Source: Ruegeria aquimaris | GTDB taxonomy: Bacteria; Pseudomonadota; Alphaproteobacteria; Rhodobacterales; Rhodobacteraceae | Assembly (NCBI RefSeq): GCF_025751555.1 | Contig: NZ_JAOWLB010000001.1 | Coordinates: forward strand, 372,001 to 436,000 | Direction of reading: 5' to 3' | Length of the DNA stretch: 64,000 bases | Shown: piece by piece, positions 31,535-39,731 of the stretch | Layout of the letters: each line of letters opens with the position of its first letter | Numbering within the stretch: position 1 is the first letter of the stretch | Program-made: the position numbers and the translations under genes | The notes under the pieces: model-generated | Told to the model about the DNA's origin: nothing | Database searches by the model: none | Seen by the model: the letters and a program-made list of their open reading frames with translations, nothing else

Positions 31535-32221
31535 TCAGATCCAGTCGAGATTGACCTTAGACGGCGAAAACCGCGCGGCCATGCGCAATTTCAGCGCCCG
31601 GAACCTGTCGCGCAGATCGGGGAACTTGCGCTCATGGGTCTCGACCAGCGTCACCCGGATCGGCTCAAAGAGATCCCGCGCGTCCATCGCTTCGAGGATA
31701 TCCAGCTCCGCCCCCTCGATATCCATCTTCAGCATCGCGATATCGCCATGCTCGGCGATCAGCCCCTCCAGAAAGGCGGGAAAGTCGATCATCTCGACCT
31801 CGATCACGTCGCCCGCTTCCGCGCTGATGCCGCGCCCGCCCGGCAATGTGGTGCTCATCACCGTGTTCTTCTTGGGATCCTCGCCAAAACTCTCGGCGCG
31901 CATCAGACCGATATGGCCCGCCGCGACGCCCGCCGCCTTGTTGTGCAGGATGACGTTGGGCGCGGTCCCGAACCGGCGTTCCAGCAGCGAAAAGGCATAA
32001 GGGTCGGGCTCGAAACAATGCACGGTGGCGCCCGTCGCCGACAGGACCTCGGTCACGTCGCCCACATTGGCGCCGCAGTCGATCACCACGTCACCGGGCC
32101 GCAGCATGGCCGCCGCCCCGGTCATGAACCCCTCGCTCTGCGCCGTGCGCACCTGCCGTTTCAGCTGTCGCCGCGCCTTGCGCAGCTTCTCCTCATAGCG
32201 CTCGCGCGTCGCCTGTTCCAT
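31535..32221 (-). CDS. FkbM-family S-adenosylmethionine-dependent methyltransferase
   Basis: 228 residues; the SAM-binding site is DVVIDCGANVGDVTEVLSATGA around residue 60 and the next acidic strand is HCFEPDPYAF. The later MLKMDIEGAELDIL is diagnostic of the FkbM family, which methylates hydroxyls of sugars or polyketides. The N-terminal 45 residues are a basic coiled coil. It begins 24 bp behind glyQ on the same strand. Substrate unknown. Confidence 0.88.
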   Translation of the reverse strand: MEQATRERYEEKLRKARRQLKRQVRTAQSEGFMTGAAAMLRPGDVVIDCGANVGDVTEVLSATGATVHCFEPDPYAFSLLERRFGTAPNVILHNKAAGVAAGHIGLMRAESFGEDPKKNTVMSTTLPGGRGISAEAGDVIEVEMIDFPAFLEGLIAEHGDIAMLKMDIEGAELDILEAMDARDLFEPIRVTLVETHERKFPDLRDRFRALKLRMAARFSPSKVNLDWI

Positions 32222-32245
32222 CGCCCTGCCCCTGCCCTGATGTCC

Positions 32246-33181
32246 TCAGGCGGCAGCATAGCCCCCGGCGGTCGTCTGCACAAACGCATCCGCGCATTGC
32301 TTGGCCAGCGCCCGCACCCGGCCGATATAGGCCTGCCGCTCGGTCACCGAGATCACGCCGCGCGCATCGAGCAGGTTGAAGATATGGCTGGCCTTGATGC
32401 ACTGGTCGTAAGCCGGATGCGCCATCACGATGCGCTTGCCGGTCTTGGGGTCGTCATGGGTTTGCGCCAGGATCGCGGCGCATTCGGCCTCGGCCTCTTC
32501 GAAATGCCTGAGCAAAACCTCGGTATTGGCCACATCGAAGTTCCAGCGCGCGTATTCCTCTTCGGTCTGCTTGAAGATATCGCCATAGCTCAGCGGAATC
32601 GGCGACTGCGGATCGTTGAACGGCATGTCCATCACGTGGTCGATGCCCAGAATATACATCGCCAGACGCTCCAGCCCATAGGTCAGCTCGCCCGAGACGG
32701 GCGCACAGTCATGCCCGCCCACCTGCTGGAAATAGGTGAACTGGCTCACCTCCATGCCGTCACACCAGACCTCCCAGCCCAGACCCCAGGCACCCAGCGT
32801 CGGGCTTTCCCAGTCGTCCTCGACAAACCGGATGTCATGCAGCGCCATGTCGACGCCGATCGCCTCCAGCGAGCCCAGATACAGATCTTGCAGATCGGGC
32901 GGGCTCGGTTTGATCAGCACCTGGTATTGATAGTAATGCTGAAGCCGGTTCGGGTTCTCGCCATAACGCCCGTCGGTCGGGCGGCGCGAGGGCTGCACAT
33001 AGGCGGCGGCCCAGGGCGCGCTGCCCAATGCGCGCAGCGTCGTGGCCGGATGGAACGTGCCCGCGCCCACCTCCATGTCATAGGGTTGCAGGATGGCGCA
33101 GCCCTTCGAGGCCCAATAGCTTTGCAGCCGCAGGATGATCTCCTGGAAAGAGCGCGGTGCGGTGCGGGTCGTGTCGGTCAT
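32246..33181 (-). CDS. glyQ: Glycine-tRNA ligase, alpha subunit
   Basis: Alpha subunit of glycyl-tRNA synthetase carrying the class II active site for glycine adenylation. Starts with [41 protein letters not shown] and [25 protein letters not shown] (class II motif 2) follow. 311 residues, normal. It heads a leftward cluster that ends with glyS but carries four other genes in between. Confidence 0.97.
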   Translation of the reverse strand: MTDTTRTAPRSFQEIILRLQSYWASKGCAILQPYDMEVGAGTFHPATTLRALGSAPWAAAYVQPSRRPTDGRYGENPNRLQHYYQYQVLIKPSPPDLQDLYLGSLEAIGVDMALHDIRFVEDDWESPTLGAWGLGWEVWCDGMEVSQFTYFQQVGGHDCAPVSGELTYGLERLAMYILGIDHVMDMPFNDPQSPIPLSYGDIFKQTEEEYARWNFDVANTEVLLRHFEEAEAECAAILAQTHDDPKTGKRIVMAHPAYDQCIKASHIFNLLDARGVISVTERQAYIGRVRALAKQCADAFVQTTAGGYAAA

Positions 33182-33387
33182 CGGGCGGCCTCGGGCGCTG
33201 GAAAACGGGTCGCGCCTTTCCTATGCAAGCGGGCGCGCAGCGTCAACGGCGCTTGTGGCGGCGGGCCCGCAAGGGCTGCGATGATTGCGCCACACCCGAT
33301 TTTCCCCTGTTGCCGGGCATGGCATTTGGGCCAAATACCTGCATAACCTGCTCGCACGATACGTATTTGAAGGTACGGAACCAAAGA

Positions 33388-35133
33388 ATGACCAGACTGT
33401 TTGCCGCACTCCTTTCCCTTGTTGCGCTGTTTTCCACGCCCGTCTTCGCCCAATCCGACACCGATATCGTCTGGGTCCAGATCGAGGCCCAGCCCAATCT
33501 GAGCACCGCCCAGGCACGGGCACAGGATTATGCAGGCAGTCTCGGAGACGTGGCCGGGTTCTCGCTGGGCGGCGGCTGGTACGGTATCGTGCTGGGCCCC
33601 TATCTGCGCCCCGATGCCGAAGAAGTGCTGCGCGTCTACCGCGCCGAGGGCCGTATCCCCTCGGATAGTTTCATCGCCCTCAGCGCCGGACTGGGACAGC
33701 AATTCTGGCCGGTAGGAACCAACGTCCTGGGTCAGGGCGCGGTCACCGCCCCGGTTGAGCAGACGGCGGAACCTGCCGCCCCCGCCGCCCCGATTGCGCA
33801 ACCGGAACCGGCCGACGAAACCCCGGCCGAAGCGCGCCGCAGCGAACAGGCGCTCAGCCGCGAGGAACGCCAGGGCCTGCAAATCGCGCTTCAGGCGGCG
33901 GGCTTCTACAACGCCGCCATCGACGGCGCCTTCGGCGCCGGCACCCGCCGGTCCATGGCCGACTGGCAGAGTTTCAACGGCTATGAGGCCACCGGTGTGC
34001 TCACCACGCTCCAGCGCAAGGCGCTGATGGACCAGTACAATGCGCCGCTGATCTCGGTCGGCATGGCGCGGCGCTACGACTCGCAGGCCGGAATCGAGAT
34101 GGACATGCCCCTTGGCGCGGTCCGCTTCAGCCGCTACGAGCCTCCCTTTGCCCATTACGAGGCCAGCGGCGACGACGGCATCCGGGTGCTGCTGATCAGC
34201 CAGCCGGGCGACAAGGCGACTTTGTTCGGCCTCTACGACATCATGCAGACGCTGGAAATCGTGCCGCTCGACGGCCCCCGCGAACGCGGCAGCGACAGTT
34301 TCACGCTCGAAGGCCGCGGCAACGGCATCGTCTCCTACACCGAAGCGGCGCTCGCCAATGGCGAGATCAAGGGCTTTACCCTGATCTGGCCGCAAGGCGA
34401 CGAGGACCGGCGCGCCCGCGTTCTGGCGGCGATGAAAGAGAGCTTCACCCGCACCGAGGGCGTGCTGGACGCGGGCGCGGGCGGCGATGCCGAACAGCGC
34501 GTCGACCTGGTGTCGGGCCTCCAGATCCGCAAACCGCGCCTGTCGCGCTCTGGCTTTTATGTCGACGGCAAGGGCACCGTGATGACCGTGGCCGAGGCGG
34601 TGACCGGCTGCACAAGGGTGACGCTCGACCACGACTACGAGGCGCAGGTGATCGACACCGATGCCGGGCTGGGGGTGGCGGTGCTGCGCCCGGTGCAGCC
34701 ACTGGCACCGATGCAGGTGGCCGATCTGGCCACCGACGCGCCGCGCATCAACGCCGAGGTGGTGCTGTCGGGCTTCTCCTACGAGGGCGTGCTGGGCGCG
34801 CCGACGCTGAGCTTTGGCACCGTGGCGGATGTCTCCGGCCTGCGTGGCGAGACCGAGCTGGCGCGACTGAGCCTGAAGGCTCAGACCGGCGATGCCGGCG
34901 GGCCGGTCCTGGACTCCAGCGGCGCGGTGATCGGCATGCTGCTGGCGGAACCGGCAGGCGACCAGCAGTTGCCCCGCGATGTCAGCTTTGCCGCCAAGGC
35001 GCAGGCACTGCGCGATGTGCTGAGCGTGTCCGGCATCGGGGCACGCGACGCGGCGGGCGCGGGCACCGTCACCCCCGACGAGATGAGCCGCCGGGCGGAT
35101 GCGATGACGGTTCTGGTCAGCTGCTGGAACTGA
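33388..35133 (+). CDS. Secreted peptidoglycan-binding protein with a catalytically degenerate trypsin-like domain
   Basis: 581 residues. A signal peptide (cleavage after VFA, residue about 20) is followed by a SPOR-like region (WVQIEAQPNLS to about residue 95), a PG_binding_1 domain (around 165-215, IALQAAGFYNAAIDGAFGAGTRRSM), a middle domain, and a trypsin/HtrA-like fold from about 385. The three catalytic positions appear as Glu403 for His (MTVAEAV), Gly429 for Asp (LGVAVL) and Ala503 for Ser (GDAGGPV). It should be non-proteolytic, possibly a scaffold in the periplasm. ATG 33388 starts the signal peptide. Confidence 0.85.
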   Translation: MTRLFAALLSLVALFSTPVFAQSDTDIVWVQIEAQPNLSTAQARAQDYAGSLGDVAGFSLGGGWYGIVLGPYLRPDAEEVLRVYRAEGRIPSDSFIALSAGLGQQFWPVGTNVLGQGAVTAPVEQTAEPAAPAAPIAQPEPADETPAEARRSEQALSREERQGLQIALQAAGFYNAAIDGAFGAGTRRSMADWQSFNGYEATGVLTTLQRKALMDQYNAPLISVGMARRYDSQAGIEMDMPLGAVRFSRYEPPFAHYEASGDDGIRVLLISQPGDKATLFGLYDIMQTLEIVPLDGPRERGSDSFTLEGRGNGIVSYTEAALANGEIKGFTLIWPQGDEDRRARVLAAMKESFTRTEGVLDAGAGGDAEQRVDLVSGLQIRKPRLSRSGFYVDGKGTVMTVAEAVTGCTRVTLDHDYEAQVIDTDAGLGVAVLRPVQPLAPMQVADLATDAPRINAEVVLSGFSYEGVLGAPTLSFGTVADVSGLRGETELARLSLKAQTGDAGGPVLDSSGAVIGMLLAEPAGDQQLPRDVSFAAKAQALRDVLSVSGIGARDAAGAGTVTPDEMSRRADAMTVLVSCWN

Positions 35134-35154
35134 GGTCTGTCCAGGCTCGAAGGC

Positions 35155-35206
35155 TGGGGGCGCTGCCCCCAGACCCCCGGAGTATTTCCAACCAGAAAGA
35201 AGCAGG
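35155..35206 (-). repeat. Dispersed intergenic element, short form (copy 5)
   Basis: Read on the minus strand: CTTCTTTCTGG, GGAAATACTCCGGGGG, TCT, then GGGGGC-AGC-GCCCCC. The hairpin is just beyond the stop of the plus-strand pseudoprotease gene, and the pseudoprotease transcript would run hairpin then GGAGTATTTCC. Confidence 0.8.
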
Positions 35207-35226
35207 ACCGGTGCTTGGGTCAGTCC

Positions 35227-36675
35227 TCAGGCGCGCCAGAATTGCAGGGTGAACAGGACATAGACCGACAGCACCTCGAGCCTGCCGATCAGCATGCCGA
35301 CGCTCAGCAGCCATTTGGCGGTGTCGTTCAGACCGCTGAAATTGCCGGCCGGGCCGATCTGGTCGCCCAGACCGGGGCCAACATTGGCAATCGCCGTGGC
35401 CGCGCCCGACAGCGAGGTGATGAAATCCAGCCCGGTCAGCGACAGCGCCCAGGACAGGATGCCCAGCGACACGATGAAGAAGACGAAGAAGCTCATCACC
35501 GAACTCAGCACATCGGGTCCCACCGCGCGCCCCTGGTAGCGCGGCTGGAACACGCCATGCGGCGAGCGGATGCGTTGTAGCTGCGCCTTGATCGACGCAA
35601 ACAGCAGCTGATAGCGGAAGATCTTGACCGAACAGGCGGTCGACCCGGCGCAGCCGCCGATCAGCCCGATCACAAAGAACATGGTGATCAGGAGCGGCCC
35701 CCAGTTCATGTAGTCGACACTGGCATAGCCGGTGCCCGAGATGATCGAGGTGATGTTGAACAGCGCCTCGCGGAAGGCCTGTTCGATATGATGCGGAAAG
35801 ATCGAGGTGAGCACGAATGTGGTCGCCACCACCAGCACGCCGATGACGATCAGGAAGGTCTGGATCTGGCTGTCCTTCAGGATCGGGGCGGAATGGCCGT
35901 TCACCAGCTGCACATAGCGCACGAAGGGCAGCGCCGCGAGAATCATGAAGACCGAGGCCGCATATTCCGCCGGGCCCGAGAACGTGCCGAACGAGGCGTC
36001 GTAATTTGAAAACCCCCCGGTCGACACCGTGGTCATTGCATGCACCAGCGCATCGAAGAAGTTCATCCCCAGCGCGGCATAGACGGTCAGGCAGGCCACG
36101 GTCAGCGCCACATAGATGACGGTGATCTGGCCCGCGATCTCCTGCGCGCGGGGCAGGATCTTGCCCATCGTATCGAACCCTTCGGAGCGGAAGATCTGCA
36201 TCCCGCCCACCCGCAGCTCGGGCAGGAACACCATCGCCACCACGATGATGCCGATACCGCCCAGCCATTGCAGGATACCGCGCCACAACAAGAGCCCGCG
36301 CGGCAGGGCGTCGAGCCCCGAGACCACCGTCGAACCGGTGGTGGTCAACCCCGACATCGCCTCGAAAAACGCATCGACAAAGCGCAGCTCGGTCGCACCG
36401 AACACAAAGGGGATCGCGCCAAAGATGGGCAGCGCCACCCAGACCAGGGTGGTCAGCAGAAAGGTCTGCTGGATCGTCAGCCCTTCGCGCACCCCGTTGG
36501 CGCAGCTCAGCGCCATCAGCCCGCCGGTCAGCACGCTGATGATGCCGCTTTGCAGAAAGACATGCCACTCGCCGCGCCCGTCGATCACATCGACAATCAT
36601 CGGGAACACCATCGTCGCGCCCAGAATGGCGACGAGCAGACCGATCACATATCCGACGGGGCGAATGTCCAACAT
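35227..36675 (-). CDS. trkH: Trk-type potassium transporter, TrkH
   Basis: K+ channel subunit of the Trk uptake system; works with cytoplasmic TrkA, which is not in this window. 482 residues, close to E. coli TrkH (483). Four pore-loop repeats are visible with their filter segments: SGLTTTGSTVV near residue 110, TVSTGGFSNYDASFG near 220, SGTGYASVDY near 310 and ANVGPGLGDQIGPAG near 425. Starts MLDIRPVGYVIG. Converges with the upstream gene across a repeat. Confidence 0.95.
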   Translation of the reverse strand: MLDIRPVGYVIGLLVAILGATMVFPMIVDVIDGRGEWHVFLQSGIISVLTGGLMALSCANGVREGLTIQQTFLLTTLVWVALPIFGAIPFVFGATELRFVDAFFEAMSGLTTTGSTVVSGLDALPRGLLLWRGILQWLGGIGIIVVAMVFLPELRVGGMQIFRSEGFDTMGKILPRAQEIAGQITVIYVALTVACLTVYAALGMNFFDALVHAMTTVSTGGFSNYDASFGTFSGPAEYAASVFMILAALPFVRYVQLVNGHSAPILKDSQIQTFLIVIGVLVVATTFVLTSIFPHHIEQAFREALFNITSIISGTGYASVDYMNWGPLLITMFFVIGLIGGCAGSTACSVKIFRYQLLFASIKAQLQRIRSPHGVFQPRYQGRAVGPDVLSSVMSFFVFFIVSLGILSWALSLTGLDFITSLSGAATAIANVGPGLGDQIGPAGNFSGLNDTAKWLLSVGMLIGRLEVLSVYVLFTLQFWRA

Positions 36676-36727
36676 GGGGCGCAGGGTTGGCGCGCCCCAC
36701 GGTCGGAGTCAAGCGGGCGCGGCCCTG

Positions 36728-37255
36728 TCACCCGTCGGTTTTCGCTGTTGCCTTGGGCATCGGAGCCGGGGCCGAGGGCGCCTTGCGGCGCCGCGATTGC
36801 GCCGACGCCGGTTTTGCCGCGGCCTTGGCGGGGTGGCTGACCACGGTCTCCGGGACCTCGGGCGCCGATGCCTTGACCTCGGCGACAACCGACGCCGCGG
36901 CCTCGTCGGTCGCGACGATGGGCTCAACCGTTGGCGCGGGAGCCTTCGGCGTGTCGGCAACCGGCGCCGATTCTGCGGGCACAACGGCCGTCTCTTCCAC
37001 CCTGGGTGCAACAGGCGCCTTGGGCAGGACCGCCACCTTGCCCGGACGGTCCTCTGCCCGCACGGCCGCAACGGCACGCGTCACCTCTGAGGGCAAGGAG
37101 GCGGCCGCCTGAATCGCCCGCACCTGCGCCATCGGCGCGTTGATGGCCGAGCAGGCAAAGATCTGCGCCACGCGCAACTGGGTGCTGACGGCATAGCCAA
37201 GCGCGCGGATCGCGGCGGCCTGGGCATGCAGCGGCGAAAGGATCGAAAGCATCAT
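36728..37255 (-). CDS. Ala/Pro-rich protein of unknown function
   Basis: 175 residues. ATG 37255 (then a second ATG) has CGGAG 7 bases upstream, so the longer frame to 37510 is not used. The first 50 residues are helical and hydrophobic-amphipathic (MMLSILSPLHAQAAAIRALG..., NAPMAQVRAIQAAASL), and the C-terminal 100 are Ala, Pro, Val and Lys rich with a basic SRRRKAP end, as in phasin-like or histone H1-like tails. I do not recognise a family; a phasin-like or nucleoid role is a guess. Confidence 0.5.
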   Translation of the reverse strand: MMLSILSPLHAQAAAIRALGYAVSTQLRVAQIFACSAINAPMAQVRAIQAAASLPSEVTRAVAAVRAEDRPGKVAVLPKAPVAPRVEETAVVPAESAPVADTPKAPAPTVEPIVATDEAAASVVAEVKASAPEVPETVVSHPAKAAAKPASAQSRRRKAPSAPAPMPKATAKTDG

Positions 37256-37467
37256 GATATCACTCCGGGAAACACGGGGGTGGAAAGCGGTAAGCGAAAG
37301 CATATTGCGGCACAGGCGATGCCCCTGCCCGGATCGTTCAGAGTTGATAGGCCCTGTGTCACACTCACGGTCCCTTTCAGCCCGGACCACGGACAAAGCC
37401 GCCGGATGCCGAATCTTCGCTCGGATCCAGTATAGGGTGGTTCCGTTTGCATGTGCAGAGAAATGCC

Positions 37468-37495
37468 GCGATGCGGCAAAAATGCGCCGCATCGC
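37468..37495. terminator. 10-bp inverted repeat downstream of folE2
   Basis: GCGATGCGGC and GCCGCATCGC pair exactly around an 8-base loop, 43 bases beyond the folE2 stop on the minus strand. There is no clear T run on that strand; a terminator role is likely but unproven. The 281-bp gap holding it has no gene. Confidence 0.45.
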
Positions 37496-37537
37496 CCTAT
37501 TGCCTGGCAAATCTGCCTGCGAATTGAGCCGTCCGGC

Positions 37538-38641
37538 TCAGCCGACGTGGAACAGGGTGGTGAACAGGCGCGGGTCCAGGCTGGCCGAGGCAAATGTCGG
37601 CCCCTCGGTCAGCACCGACACCGCATCATGGCTGTGCAGGCTTTCCTGATGGCTGGCGATCACCCGGAAATCACCGATATGGTGATCGGCCAACAGTTCG
37701 GCGCAAAACAGCCGCGCCGCATCTTCGACAAAGATCGGGTTGGCCGCGTTCAGCTCGGCAAAGGCCTGTTCGTCCTCGCGCTTGACCATGACCTGGGTCT
37801 CGGTCGGCACCGCCCGGCGGCAAAGCGCGATCAGATCCTCGAACCACAGGCAGTCCGCGTTGCAATCGACCACCACCGAAATCCGCGCCACCGAGCGCTG
37901 CGAATGCGGCGTGGCCAGCTGACCTCGGGCCGAGCGCGCATGTTCGCTCAATTCCAGCGAACAGGGGCAGGTCGAGGAATAGACATAGTCGAGATGCATG
38001 ATCTTCAGCCGCTCGCCGTCCGTTTCGACCAGTTCCAGCGCGATGTCGTAATACTGGTATCCCTCCAGCCCGGAACGCAGGCTGCGCACCTTGTCGGGAT
38101 AGGAAAACCGCATCTGGATGCGCGCGTCGAATGTGTCCAGATCGGTCATGTAATCGTCCAGCGCCGCTTCCATCACCTCGAAGCTGAAGGTGCGTTCGGC
38201 ATGTTTGTAGAACGACCGCATGATGCGGGACATGTTGATGCCCTTCTTCTCGGCATCGAGGCTCACCGTGCCTGTCACCGAGGTTTCCAGCGTCAGATCG
38301 TCACCGTTCTTGCGGTGAAACCGGATCGGCAGGCGAAAATTCGAGATGCCCACATGCTGGATCTGCTGTTTTGCCCCCCGGATCAGGCTGGCCGGGCCGT
38401 TCTGCAAATCGGGCAGCGTGTCGCGATAGGCCTCGTCTGCCACAAAATCCTCGGGATAGCGGCGCGACAGGTCGGGATAGTTCGACGGCACGGATCCTGG
38501 CAGCAACCGGGCCACCGCCGGATCAAGCAGGCTGATCTCGGTCGCGCTGGCCCTGGCCGCCCAGCGCCGCAGCACGTCCAGCGCCGCCTCGGCCTCGTCC
38601 CGGTCCGGGGTGGTATTCACATCGCGAGGGTGAATGTTCAT
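37538..38641 (-). CDS. folE2: GTP cyclohydrolase FolE2 (type IB)
   Basis: Converts GTP to 7,8-dihydroneopterin triphosphate, the first step for folate (and queuosine). The active-site SSTCPCSLEL (Cys225, Cys227) and the later LATPHSQRS match the COG1469 family. 367 residues, longer than B. subtilis FolE2 (about 304) due to an N-terminal extension of about 60 residues. FolE2 does not strictly need zinc and is Zur-controlled in many bacteria; here a perfect 13-bp inverted repeat lies upstream. ATG 38641 follows GAGGAAG. Divergent from the oxygenase gene at 38864. Confidence 0.95.
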   Translation of the reverse strand: MNIHPRDVNTTPDRDEAEAALDVLRRWAARASATEISLLDPAVARLLPGSVPSNYPDLSRRYPEDFVADEAYRDTLPDLQNGPASLIRGAKQQIQHVGISNFRLPIRFHRKNGDDLTLETSVTGTVSLDAEKKGINMSRIMRSFYKHAERTFSFEVMEAALDDYMTDLDTFDARIQMRFSYPDKVRSLRSGLEGYQYYDIALELVETDGERLKIMHLDYVYSSTCPCSLELSEHARSARGQLATPHSQRSVARISVVVDCNADCLWFEDLIALCRRAVPTETQVMVKREDEQAFAELNAANPIFVEDAARLFCAELLADHHIGDFRVIASHQESLHSHDAVSVLTEGPTFASASLDPRLFTTLFHVG

Positions 38642-38695
38642 GCCGTGCTTCCTCGATTGCTCGCGGACCTATATATGATGCCGCTCAGGGTTCCA

Positions 38696-38730
38696 ATCCA
38701 CCCTGTTACGCGCAACATAACAGGGTGGAT
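38696..38730. promoter_or_regulatory. Perfect 13-bp inverted repeat between folE2 and the 2OG oxygenase gene
   Basis: ATCCACCCTGTTA (38696-38708) and TAACAGGGTGGAT (38718-38730) are exact complements around 9 bases. The site lies in the 222-bp shared promoter region, 55 bases before folE2 and 133 bases before the oxygenase gene. Its TGTTA/TAACA inner arms recall Zur/Fur-type boxes but the spacing differs; it could also be a protein-independent cruciform. Function is inference. Confidence 0.55.
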
Positions 38731-38863
38731 CTGATTTTCCCCCCGAAATCCACCGCGTCGATGTCCGAAACCGGCGTTGGGACCGGCAGGTGCCCCGGCA
38801 AAATCCGCTTGGCCAGACGGGAAACGACCGGCAAGCTTGGGCAAAGACCACAGGACAGCCAAG

Positions 38864-39649
38864 ATGCATGATATCCTCGATCTCGACCGCTATCCGCTGG
38901 ATCGCCCGCACAGCCCTGAATGGAGGGTGCTGGTTGCCCGCTGCCGCGACGACCTGGCGCGCAGCGGCATGTTCAACCTCGAACGCCTGATGCGGCCCGA
39001 GGCGGCCGCGGCCGAAACCGCCACCCTGCTGCCGCGCTTCGCGACCGAGGCCTTCCTGCACGAGCGCGACCACAACATCTATTTCCGTGCGGTGGCGGAC
39101 CTGCCCTCCGACCACCCGGCGCTGCGCCGGTTCCAGACCTCGAACCGCACCCTCTGCGCCGACCAGATCGCCGGATCGGCCTTGTTGCGGCTCTATGAAT
39201 GGCCCGAATTCGCCCGGTTCCTGGCCGCAACCATGGACAAGCCCGCGCTCTACCCGATGGACGACCCGCTCGCGCGGGTGAACGTGATGTCCTATCAGCA
39301 GGGCCAGGCGCTGAACTGGCATTTCGACCGGTCCGAGTTCACCACGACGCTCCTGTTGCAGGCGCCCGAGGCCGGGGGCGGCTTCGAATACCGCACCGAC
39401 CTGCGCAGCGATGCCGATCCCAATTACGACGGCGTCGCCCGCCTGCTGGCCGGGGACGACCCCGACGCCCGCACCATCACCCTCAGCCCCGGCACGCTGA
39501 ACGTGTTCAAGGGCAAGAACACCGCCCACCGCGTCACGCCCGTAAGAGGTGCCCGCGCCCGCGTCATCGCGGTGTTTTCCTATTTCGAACAGCCCGGCGT
39601 GAGTTTTACCGAGGCCGAGCGGACGGGCTTTTACGGGCGCGCGGGCTAG
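38864..39649 (+). CDS. 2-oxoglutarate/Fe(II)-dependent oxygenase-like protein
   Basis: 261 residues. Metal-binding HxD is in WHFDRSEF near residue 149 and the distal His and Arg are in NTAHRVTPV and GARARVIAV near 215-230, the usual facial triad spacing. The Asp in HFD fits a hydroxylase; radical halogenases have Ala or Gly there. AGGA lies 9 bases before ATG 38864. Faces folE2 across a palindrome that may control both. Substrate unknown; amino acid hydroxylation is a guess. Confidence 0.75.
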   Translation: MHDILDLDRYPLDRPHSPEWRVLVARCRDDLARSGMFNLERLMRPEAAAAETATLLPRFATEAFLHERDHNIYFRAVADLPSDHPALRRFQTSNRTLCADQIAGSALLRLYEWPEFARFLAATMDKPALYPMDDPLARVNVMSYQQGQALNWHFDRSEFTTTLLLQAPEAGGGFEYRTDLRSDADPNYDGVARLLAGDDPDARTITLSPGTLNVFKGKNTAHRVTPVRGARARVIAVFSYFEQPGVSFTEAERTGFYGRAG

Positions 39650-39731
39650 CACCAAGCCAGAACAAAGATTTCCTTGCCGCAGGGCAGGTTGTTTGCAAAC
39701 TTGCGATACCTCAGCGTCCAACGGGTTATCC

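Noticed and set aside
30935-33346. 803-codon plus-strand frame across the gly cluster
   Set aside because: Runs antisense to the pRiA4b-like, FkbM and glyQ genes, all with strong family motifs.
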